In this document: positions 33,382 through 42,878 of the stretch, one piece after another
Layout of the letters: each line of letters opens with the position of its first letter
Position numbering within the stretch: position 1 is the first letter of the stretch
From: Agapanthus africanus
Lineage: Eukaryota; Streptophyta; Magnoliopsida; Asparagales; Amaryllidaceae
NCBI GenBank assembly: GCA_030015575.1
Contig: JASDDO010000001.1
Coordinates: 326,463,595-326,527,594 of the forward strand
DNA: 64,000 nt
Reading direction: 5' to 3'
Program-made: the position numbers and the translations under genes
Notes under the pieces: generated by a model
What the model saw: the letters and a program-made list of their open reading frames with translations, nothing else
The model's database searches: none
Told to the model about the DNA's origin: nothing

Positions 33382-35284
33382 ATATAGTGGCTTCATGGCT
33401 TTGTTTTTGCACAGTAACTCCTTAAACTGCTTGTACATTGTTTTGAGTATGTTTAATCTGAATATACTGTTGAAAATTCTGGAGATGGTTTTGGACTCGA
33501 CGATTCGATCGGAATTTTCATTTCGTGTCTTTTCCAGATAAATTAGAATGTATTGAAGTATTTGAACGAGTATCATTTGCTCACTTTTCACGGGGTTTAA
33601 AATCTTTCGGAAATACGTGCAAGTTTTTTTGTGGTGGACCCTCTAGAAGACAACAAACCTTAACTCGATTATGTGACAGTCTTGAATTTCCTTTTGAACC
33701 TTAGGGTTTGGGGCAGTACGGCGTGTCACATGTGAGGCGTTGGCTTGACCCTTCTACGGCTGGACCGCCACCACTGTGTCACACTCCGGGTTTTTGAACT
33801 CCGCTCAAGTGTTGAGCTTTAGGGAATTTTGGTTATTTGATCATTCGTTCGATAACTTTAATACCGTCCAATTATCTGGAATGAGATGCAATGTGTGGAA
33901 TTCATATTATAAGACTTGAAATACGAGGTATGTGATACTTCGCATTTACGATGTCTAAAGAGAATGTGGATTCCAGATATTGCAGTTTTACACTTTCTTT
34001 TCTGTGACCTTAAGTGTAGTTTGTATTTACCGATTGTCGTTGCTATATGTCGACGACAATCGGTGTATGCATACTTACTTACGTTGATGATATGAGATAT
34101 TATGTGTTGCTGAGATATGATGTGCAGGATTGTCGCGATTGAATAGCCGGGGGTTTTAAGTGAGATGAGAGTTTTATATTTTCATTCATGTAAACTCAAA
34201 TGTAATGTAATATTCTTTTATTTGGGGCACATCCGGGTTGAGGTTGTGTCACCAGTGTTGTATATTATTTACTTTTCCGCATTAGGATGGACCCAAGGAG
34301 GGGAGCACAGGTGACCGGGTTCTGGGGTTCAGTGGGAGGCCATCTCGAGGAGTCGAGACCGGGTCTCCTAAACTCCAGAATTGGTAGGGTCGCTTGCCGC
34401 TCTCGTAGGGGTCCAGGGTGTGGGCTTGGCTATTCATCGCGACTGTGGAATCCGTATTTTCTATTCTGGCTAAATACTAAATACGGACGTCCTAGTATAT
34501 CCCACATTATATCTATGTTTCTGCTGCGATATCTGTGATGTGATCATTTGATATGTTCTGATGGATACAGTATATAGTATATATGATATATTATATTGGC
34601 GTTACTTATGTTTTTCACCCGCACTAGCCCTTTCCTGCTCTGTCGTTAGTTACCTAACCTAATGGTGCACGAGGAGACATCGAGGCGAATGCGGATGGCA
34701 TAAGTGTACGTCGTATTTATCTGTGATGTTTAGGTGACTTAAATGATGGGACTTCATTAATGCGATTAATGAAAGAAAAGAAACCTAATAGATGTTGTAG
34801 AATCAAATTTTTAAATAAAAAGGGTAGCTACAGTTTTGCTTGCATAGTGGTATATATGATATACCCTGCGCCTTATTCGATGAGGAAAGGGCCGAGATCC
34901 CTTCACCAGGAGTGACCCCTTTAGCAATAACTGGCAGATGATACACACTCGGTTTGTCTTTTGATTGCTTCTATAGTTTTTGCTTTGCACAGTGATATAT
35001 ATGATATATCCCGCACCTCATTCGACGAGGAAAGGGCCGACTATCCCTTCACTGGGTGTGACCTCTTTAGCAAAACTACAAAAGCCTAAAAAACACTCCA
35101 TTTCAAAATTCACTTGATTCTACAACGATATCAAGTTCATTACGCAATAGGTTTTCAAAAAAACCTGCGTAGCCCTCCGTCATTTCAGATAAGTACTACT
35201 TAGTATTCATGCTGCAGTGTATGGTAGCTAACTAGTGCTTATCTGCTAGCATATGATGCGATTGGATTAGGGTATTCGTACGGC

Positions 35285-35389
35285 GTAGTTTGGCCTCCGT
35301 CAAGGGTCGTACGGGTGGGTTTAATTCAATCAAGAAATGACGGGTTGAACTTGACTAGCGCTCTGTGGGTAGTTTAGCCTCCGTCAAGG
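35285..35389 (+). repeat. two leader hairpin motifs of Copia-4
   Basis: Motifs ending in GCCTCCGTCAAGG lie at 35285-35305 and 35369-35389 and differ at one base. The first sits between CGTACGGC and GTCGTACG, an 8-bp stem. The second has a weaker, wobble-rich stem. Confidence 0.8.
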
Positions 35390-35829
35390 TCATGGGACGC
35401 TAGGGGCAAAAGCATTATCGGGAATTTCAAGTGTTGAAATTTGCAATGAGATTGCATACCTTCTATAAGATAGTTGGATCCCGATACCCACTGCGAGTAA
35501 TTGTTACTCCTGGGAGAGTTTTACACAGGAAAATTAGCCGATCAAGTAGGTGTCTAGAAAGGTGTCAACGGGGTTACGCCTCTGGGAAAACGAGGTTTAC
35601 TTTAATTAGGTCCGTGCGAAAGCACGGGGAACCTCCCTCAAAGTACCGACACTGGCCTGGCTGAAAGATCGGCGAAGTTGTAGGGTGTAATTAATCCCGG
35701 CTAATCTTTCCTTTTAGGGTTTGAAGGAAGATTTGATAAAAACCAGTGGGAGCCATCCTGATTAGATAAGATAAAAACCAATCTGATCTTGCAAGAGCAT
35801 ACGTTAAAGTGTTTTCTTCTCTCTCTCTC

Positions 35830-38800
35830 CAGGTAGAGACCATGTCATGCCTTAATCAAGATAATAATATGGATGTATTGAACGAACCCGCATGTTATAC
35901 TGTGCAGGGGAACGTTGAACCCGTTCTATCTTATAAGTGTTATAAGAATGAACAGGAAACAGGAGAATATCTGGATTCTCATGCTGCCCAAATGAAGAAC
36001 ATGCATGTTGATGCACTTTCTTCGGGTGTGTTTGTCATTAAGAACTGTTTTTCAGTTCACCCTACGTCCTGGGTATTGGATTCCGGATCAGGATCCCACA
36101 TATGTAAACAGTTGCATGGGCTATGGAAAGGTAGAGGGAAAAGGTGATCATTCCGTTCAAGTAGGGAATGGTCCAAGTATTGCAACCAAAGCAGTTGGCG
36201 AATATCACCTAGTATTACCAAGTGGTGATACTCTGATTCTAAATGAGTGCTATTATATACCGAAAATGATGTGCAACATTATATCAGTTTCTTTATTAAG
36301 TAAAGAAGGATATAATTTTGTAGTAAGGGATAATGTTATGAACATATTCCTAGATCAAAAGTTGATTGCATCAGGCTCGTTACATAATGGCATATTCATT
36401 CTAAATCAAAATACAGTCCACAATATACAAAACACACACAAGAGGAAAATTTCAGAAATGAACGAATCCTTCTTATGGCATTGTAGACTTGGTCATATCA
36501 ATGCGACACGACTGGCTAAGTTACATAAAGATGGATATTTGAATTCGTTCAAATTATTATCTTATGATACTTGCCATTCATGTCTCAAAGGTAAGATGAC
36601 CAAAACTCCGTTTACGGGATACGGAGAAAAAGTTACAGAACTCTTGCGACTGGTGCATAGCGATGTATGCGGTCCCATGTCTACACATGCCAGGGATGGT
36701 TCTTCCTACTTCATTACATTCACTGACGATCTCTCAAGATTCGGATATGTGTTCCTAATGAAACACAAGTCTGAAGCTTTTGAGAAATTCAGAGAATATA
36801 AAAACGAAGTAGAGAACCAAACGGGCAAAAGTATTAAGATCCTTCGATCTGATCGAGGAGGAGAATACTTAAGCAATGAATTCAGAGATTATCTAAAAGA
36901 GAATGGGATTCTCTCTCAGCTTACTCCTCCTTATACAACACAGCACAACGGTGTATCGGAGCGGAGACACCGCACCCTATTAGATATGGTGCGCTCTATG
37001 ATGATTGCAGCTGAATTACCTATTTCCTTCTGGGGATATGCACTGGAGACAGCTGCATACTGATTGAATAGAGTTCCAACCAAATCAGTGCCTACCACTC
37101 CATATAAGATATGGAATGGTAAGAGACCATGTCTTAATTTTATTCAGATATGGGGTTTTCCGGCCTATGTTAAAACACAAAATCCGGACAAACTCGAGGC
37201 AAGGTCTGTTCTATGTAAGTTTGTTGGATATCCCAAACATTCGCGAGGGTATATCTTCTACCACTCCGAGGAACAAAAAGTGTTTGTTTCTCGACATGCC
37301 ACTTTCTTAAAAAAGGGTTTTCTTATGAAACAGACAAGTGGTATTGAGGTAGAACTGGAAGAGCTTCCAGCGACTCAAACTATAACAGAAGACTTGGTAG
37401 AACCAGAGGATTCAGTAGTACCCGACGAACCCCAGCCTCTCCGCCGATCTAGTAGGGTTTCTCGTCCACCTGAGAGATACTACGGTTTTCTCATTGACGG
37501 TGGGAGCGAGGATTGCATCATGGAGGATGATGACCCAACTAGTTTCGAGCAGGCCATCACGAGTAGAGACTCAGTGAAATGGCTGGATGCAATGCGGTCC
37601 GAGATGGAATCCATGTACACCAATAAAGTATGGACTTTGGAAGATGCTCCTGAAGGGGTAAAACCCATTAAGAGCAAGTGGATCTTCAAGAAAAAGCTTG
37701 GTGTAGATGAGAAAGTGGAGACTTTCAAAGCTAGACTTATTGCGAAGGGTTTTCATCAAAGACCAGGTGTGGACTATGACGAAACCTTCTCTCCAGTAGC
37801 TATGCTTAAATCCATCCGGATCATGCTTGCCATCGCTGCATATCATGATTACGAAATCTGGCAAATGGATGTTAAGACCGCCTTTCTAAACGGTGATTTA
37901 GAAGAGTGCGTGTACATGACTCAGCCAGAGGGCTTCGTAGACAGTGGGAGCAGCGGGAAGGTGTGCAAGCTGCTTAAATCCATTTATGGATTAAAGCAAG
38001 CATCGCAGAGTTGGAACATCTGCTTTGACGTCGTTATCAAAGAGTTTGATTTCGTCAAAAACCCAAATGAACCTTGTATCTACAAGAAGGTGGCAGAGAG
38101 TAAGGTTGTCTTCCTCGTATTGTACGTGGACGACATACTCTTGATATGAAATGATATTCCTATGCTGCAATCGGTCAAGCTCTTCTTATCATAAATATTC
38201 TCAATGAAAGATCTTGGTGATGCCTCCTGCATATTGGGAATTAGGATCTTTAGAGATAGATCCAAACGGATATTGGGATTGTCCCAATCCAGGTACATTG
38301 ACACCATACTAAAGAGGTTTAGTATGGAAGAATCCAAGCGTGGGAATTTGCCCATGATCTCTGGAGTCACTCTCTCCAAAGAGATGTCTCCCAAGACTGA
38401 TTTGGAGAGAGCTCGCATGCAAGGGATACCCTATGCTTCAGCTGTAGGCTCTATCATGTACGCGATGCTATGTACCAGACCCGATGTAGCATACTCACTA
38501 AGTGTAATGAGCAGGTATCAAGCTGATCCTCGAGAGAGTCACTGGACAGCTGTGAAGAGCATTCTCAAGTACATACGAAGGACTAAAGAGATGCTCTTGG
38601 TGTATGGTAATGGAGAACTCCAAGTGGAGTCCTTTACCGATTCGAGCTTCCAGAGTGATAAGGACGACTCTAAGTCGCAGTCGGGATTTGTCTTTACCCT
38701 TTACGGAGGGGCGGTTAGCTGGAAGAGTTCCAAGAAGGAAACCGTGGCAGACTCGACGATGGAGGCTGAATACATCGCTGCCAACGATGCTGCCAAAGAG

Positions 38801-39115
38801 GCTGTTTGGATCAAGAAGTTCATTACTGAACTTGGAGTAGTTCCATCCATTGAGCATCCAATACCTTTGTATTGCGATAACAATGGAGCGGTAGCTTTGG
38901 CCAAGGAACCCAGGTCCCATCAGCGATCTAGGCATATTTTGAGGCGGTATCACCTGATCCGGGAGATAGTTGATCGCCGGGAGATCGAGGTCAGGAGGGT
39001 TGACACGAAGAATAACACAGCGGATCCACTCACGAAGGCTATTCCCTAGATACAGTTTGAGAGACTCTTCGGGATGCTCGGTATGCGATACTACAGTAGC
39101 TGGCCCTAGTGCAAG
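35830..39115 (+). pseudogene. pol: Copia-4 pol: protease, integrase, RT, RNase H
   Basis: Polyprotein frame right after the leader's CCAG, with no Gag. Protease active site WVLDSGSGSHIC is near 36070-36105. One frameshift lies at about 36140. Integrase: WHCRLGHINATRLAKLH, HSDVCGPMST, LRSDRGGEYLSNEF, QHNGVSERRHRT. RT: WIFKKKLGVDEKVET, QMDVKTAFLNGDLEE, YVDDILLI. RNase H: TDSSFQSDKDDSKSQSGF, STMEAEYIAAND, YCDNNGAVALAKEPRSHQRS, ADPLTKAIP. Stops in frame: TGA 37061, TGA 38147 (directly after YVDDILLI), TAA 38192, TAG 39047. The protein would have lacked Gag even before these changes. The order confirms Ty1/copia. Confidence 0.93.
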
Positions 39116-39123
39116 TGGGAAAT
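39111..39123 (+). promoter_or_regulatory. polypurine tract of Copia-4
   Basis: GCAAGTGGGAAAT immediately before the 3' LTR. Confidence 0.88.
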
Positions 39124-41226
39124 TGTTAGTTGTATGTATGCCCTAGAGGCCAGTATTGTACAGATGATATATATTATATCGGATGCTTGGACATATATAG
39201 AAATGACTTTCTCGCTCGATATGATAGTATGCTATCTGGTTGCTCTTTATCTTAACATGTATACTAGTCTCTTTAAACTGTCTTATAGTTACATGTTGGT
39301 AAAGCCCTTAGGATGTGTACTTGACTACCTAGACTATGATGCAGATCATACTAGTGGGGACATGGTAGTCCATAAGTACATCCTTCAAGGTCCCTAGTCG
39401 TAGGTGTATCGAGATGGGGCATCGATATACCAGTGAAGACTAGCGTATACGCTTCTCGACCCATGAGATGGGCGATGGATGATACCATATCCACTGGTGT
39501 TTGACATCAGAGATGGTATACGGGTGCTCAGTGGAAACTGGGTACACTGGACGGACTCGCCGAGAACTCCCAGATGGTATTATACCTCACGTCAGATAGC
39601 AGTTCTCAGGTGACACTTGTGCAGGTTAGTCTGTAGACCCGAGATCGTCGTAGAGTCTTGTGTGATTCCCACTGTGCTTTGATTTCCACCTCACCACGTC
39701 CATGAGGGCGTGCAAAACGGTGGTTTTTGGGTACTTTCCCGAGTCACATGGAGGCAATAAGTGATAGGAGGGGTTTCGTCTCTCCCGGTATTGGGGGTTG
39801 ATGTTGCGCTGTGCTCGATTGGCCGTAACAGGGAAGTCCCTGGCCAGGGCTGATTAGAGATTTACCGGTAAGTGTTACGAGTAGTTTCTCGACCCGTTAT
39901 GAGCCTCACATCGGCATGACTTATCGGTTATTGGGGTCTGACGTTTACCACCACTAGACTTGATATGCGACATATCAGACGAGGAGACCGGACTGTACGG
40001 GAAGTGTTGCCGATTGGCTCGACGGGAGTTGTAGCTGGTTCGCTTGTTCTCTTCTTATCGCTCAATACCCGGGTGACCGTTACGTTTAGCTAACCGCTTG
40101 CGGCTTGGGGGTGCTTGATATGATCATCACCCACTGCCAGCGTATTGACGAGTCTCAGAGTCCCACGATGGAGTTTCCTAGTCCAGGCAAAACGTTGTGG
40201 TGCGCTTATGCGATATGCGCATGGACCCAATTAAAATGCGTGTATAGGATACCGTATATTGATCGGGCGGCTTGCTTTTGGTAGGGGTCGTATGTGATAT
40301 GGCCGGATTGATAAATCAAGTGTTGATTTATCATTTAACCATTAGATTCTCACTAGAAATCCTTTCTTATTTCTATGGATGTATGGATGCAAGTATGCAT
40401 TCCTTTTTGATTCATGTACATATGGATGTACATAAACACATACATACATACATACATCATGGTTGCTTATACAATGAGAATGGTGGCAATATTGGAATCA
40501 CACCATCGTTATTATATGGTTTTTTCATTGCTTTTGAATTAAAACAAAAAGGGAAAAGAAAAAGGGTTAAATGATAGAATGTTTCTACACTCTTCTTCAC
40601 TTTACCATGCTCACCTACCTTTTAACCCATGGTTTATTTTGCTTTTGTGCTTTTAACTCCATTGCAATAATATCTATATAATTAACCATGGTTTGAAATG
40701 AGAGATGGAAAATATATATACTTATATTTTCATTTTTCAAGTGAGAGTTTTTTCTTCTCTTCTTCTAAAAAGCCATCATCTTCATCAACCTCTCTCATTT
40801 GCTCTCTAGATTTTTTGTAGTGAGCAATATAATCATCAAGTTAGGATTTTGAAGTGAGAAAGAGAACCACCATACCATTCTACACAAGTCTAGCCCACTT
40901 GTTTGGAGTGTTAGCTTGATTTCGTTCACTTGATCGGATAAAGTTGCAAGCTTGGACAAAGCGGACTCCGGGTGGATCATCGGTGACCTCGAGGTGTTCA
41001 AGCGGAGCTCTTTCAAACCCCAAGTAGCCGAAGAGTCTAGCGTAGGGAGCTACAAAGGTTGTACTCTCTAAACCGTCGCTTTTCTTTCATATGTTGATGT
41101 GAAAAATTCGAAACCCTAATTTTTCTAGGATCGATTCTATGTTCGTTAACTTAGCACCCTAAAAATTCATTCTTTGGTTCATGTGATGCTTCCAAACCCT
41201 TCATGATGTGCTAGGCCAAACTTTCA
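39124..41226 (+). repeat. 3' LTR of Copia-4 (2103 bp)
   Basis: TGTTAGTTGTATG to AACTTTCA, followed by the GAAAA duplication. A (CATA)n microsatellite at about 40438-40459 is shorter than in the 5' copy. Confidence 0.95.
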
Positions 41227-42340
41227 GAAAACTAGAGGACAATTTGAGAAACCAAGTGAAGAAACAAGTAGGAAAATGCAACAGGAAGAAAACCAGAAAA
41301 TTGCAGCCAACAAGCCCTCCACATGGCCGCAGAACAGTGGCCAAACATTGGTTTTGGCCACGGATCTGCGGCCGTGCGTCGCGCATGTTGCTACGTGTCA
41401 TGCGTGTCGGTGCGTCGGTGCATTACTTAGGTTTTTCTTAGGGTAAATTTTTAAAATCAGATATGAGTCGGATGTAACCCTAGGGTTTCTATGATCTATA
41501 AATAGAAACCCTAAACCTCTTTTGGAGGTATGCCTCTTCTTGTGCCTCATTTTATTTTATCAAAATTCAGAATTAAATTCCTGTAATGATTGAAGAGAGC
41601 ATCAAATAAAAATTTGAGTAAGTTTTCTTTTTATTTAATTTTCTTTCTGCTCTATTATAACTTTTATTATCTGCCCTAGCATAACTTTTATTATCTGCCC
41701 TAGCTAATTAGTTTAGAAACATGTTTATCAATTCCCTAATGAGTGAGTAGATCCTCACTTATTAGGGTTAGGAATAAGAGAGGTTTGAGAGTTGAAAATC
41801 TCTCACCCCTTTCTTGCCCATCACATCTTTTTATAGGACTCCATGCATACATACACACACCGCTCCTTACGGCACCCTATCCAACGAGATAGCAGTGATA
41901 CCGTAGTTTAAAAGACCGGTTGTGCATGTTTTCCATGGAGGTTAGGGTAACAATTAAGAAAGGAAGGACAAGAACCTAGAGGATGAAACATCGTTTCTTC
42001 CCGATGGTACTAATCCACTTTATTAATTATTACCATAACACCTCATAGATCTTAATTAGGTCATAGAAAGCGGTGAGGAATATTGACATTCCAAACTTAA
42101 CCTAAATCTAACCCTAGCAAGATTTTAATCCTAGTCTAGATCAACCTTGGTTTTTTAGTGATAATCAATCCAACACCGTTTGGAATTAACTCGTTACAAC
42201 AAATTGAGAATACACAAAATCCCTGTGGACCGACCCGTACTCACCGGCTAGCTACCAAGCGACGCCGTTCTTGATTGCGGTTAACAAATATTTTTGATTC
42301 ATATCTTTTAAAAGTGCATACGCTAAATCTCTTTCAATCA
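41227..42340 (+). repeat. 3' LTR of Gypsy-2, second part
   Basis: Begins with the GAAAA duplication and continues CTAGAGGACAATTTGAGAAA, matching the 5' LTR from about 24929. It ends CTTTCAATCA at 42340, before GGCCT. It includes paired GC palindromes (41325-41373) and TATAAATA (41497-41504). Confidence 0.93.
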
Positions 42341-42345
42341 GGCCT

Positions 42346-42368
42346 CTAGGGTATATATATAACTAACA
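42346..42368 (-). repeat. start of the Copia-3 5' LTR
   Basis: Minus strand reads TGTTAGTTATATATATACCC, the first bases of the LTR whose rest ends at 24607. The preceding GGCCT (42341-42345) is the Gypsy-2 target duplication. Confidence 0.9.
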
Positions 42369-42878
42369 GATAAAACCAAATAGCATCTGCCCCCAAAATT
42401 CAGGCCGGACGTCCCAACGTCCCAGTCGCATCTTTCGGCGGAGAACAGATTCTGGCACGCCCGGTGGGACCTTTTCCTCTTTCCACTCCACACTTCGTGT
42501 GTCTTGTTCGCGATCGAATCACGGTTTGATATGGTTGCCCCTGGATTCGAGTTACAAAGATTTGGTGTCTTGCTCCTGCACAGAGAAAATGGCTTCCAAC
42601 TGCACCAGCTGCAACAACAACCCCCGCTCCGTACTCACCGGAGGAGTGACCTATGGGCCGCAAGAGGCTTCCATCTTCGCCATGCCAGTGGAACATATGA
42701 CTCAGGCCACCACTGGATTGTTCTTTGGGACCATGCTCCTACCGGCAAGCTTCAGCGTCCCAATGCCGTCACAGGAAGCTCCGAAGAAGTCGGTCTTCGA
42801 TCGGCTTACATCTACCACGACCCCTCTCAACGGGCCATCCAATTTCAAGTCTATTGCATCAGTCTTCGACAGGCTGAG
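42369..42878 (+). mobile_element. Gypsy-3 fragment: leader and gag start
   Basis: Fragment between the Copia-3 LTR and the Chromo-1 LTR. TCTGGCACGCCCGGTGGGAC (42450-42469) is a motif found near the primer site of several plant gypsy elements. From the ATG at 42589 an open frame encodes about 97 residues up to the Chromo-1 LTR: Cys/Asn-rich at first, then SQEAPKKSVFDRLTS and SIASVFDRL. The repeated SVFDRL motif is characteristic of certain plant gypsy Gag proteins. Both neighbouring elements appear to have inserted into this sequence. Its remainder would lie right of Chromo-1, off the window. Confidence 0.6.
42589..42878 (+). pseudogene. gag: Gypsy-3 gag N-terminal fragment
   Basis: About 97 codons from ATG 42589, cut by the Chromo-1 LTR; the frame then stops at 42889 inside that LTR. 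Two SVFDRL repeats near the C-terminal side support Gag. No capsid domain or zinc knuckle is present in the surviving part. A second overlapping frame of similar length exists but has no recognisable motif. Confidence 0.55.

Larger units (their letters stand above)
33149..35829 (+). other. Copia-4 untranslated leader
   Basis: About 2.7 kb without a conserved reading frame. It holds paired GC palindromes at 33335-33350 and 33365-33381, a tandem duplication at about 34833-35073 (TTCGATGAGGAAAGGGCCGA and TTCGACGAGGAAAGGGCCGA), and two hairpin motifs (35285-35305, 35369-35389). The third motif site, near 35209, is empty. The leader ends in CTTCTCTCTCTCTCCAG directly before the coding frame. Confidence 0.8.
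31026..41226 (+). mobile_element. Copia-4, complete gag-less Ty1/copia element
   Basis: Complete 10.2-kb plus-strand element with LTRs at 31026-33135 and 39124-41226, PBS at 33137, PPT at 39111 and target duplication GAAAA on both sides, inserted in the 3' LTR of Gypsy-2. The internal region has a leader of about 2.7 kb and a protease-integrase-RT-RNase H frame without Gag. The two LTRs show about 10 differences over the first 320 bp (about 97% identity by eye), so the insertion is older than Copia-5. Confidence 0.96.
24608..42340 (+). mobile_element. Gypsy-2, pol-less Athila/Tat-type element
   Basis: Plus-strand LTR element with LTRs of about 1.43 kb (24608-26044; 30705-31025 joined to 41232-42340), PBS, leader, one long broken reading frame, a 1.5-kb 3' noncoding region and PPT. 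It is flanked by GGCCT on both sides (24603-24607, 42341-42345). The span includes the later insertion Copia-4. The native length without it is about 7.5 kb. The internal region has no RT, RNase H or integrase, so transposition must have depended on proteins from elsewhere. Leader and 3' noncoding region are homologous to Gypsy-1, which makes a Gypsy-1-like element the likely helper (inference). Confidence 0.92.

Noticed and set aside
34287-34538. 83-codon frame in the Copia-4 leader
   Set aside because: The equivalent ATG in Copia-5 (56989) is followed by TAG after seven codons and the Copia-1 copy does not keep it; not conserved.
37480-37864. Open frames of 80-100 codons antisense to copia RT (also 516-900, 60507-60956, 38498-38953)
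   Set aside because: They lie opposite conserved RT or RNase H coding and have no domain; they are mirror frames of real pol genes.
42369-42390. GATAAAACCAAATAGCAT next to the Copia-3 LTR, resembling internal LTR text
   Set aside because: Only about 18 bases; too short to call a further nested LTR fragment.
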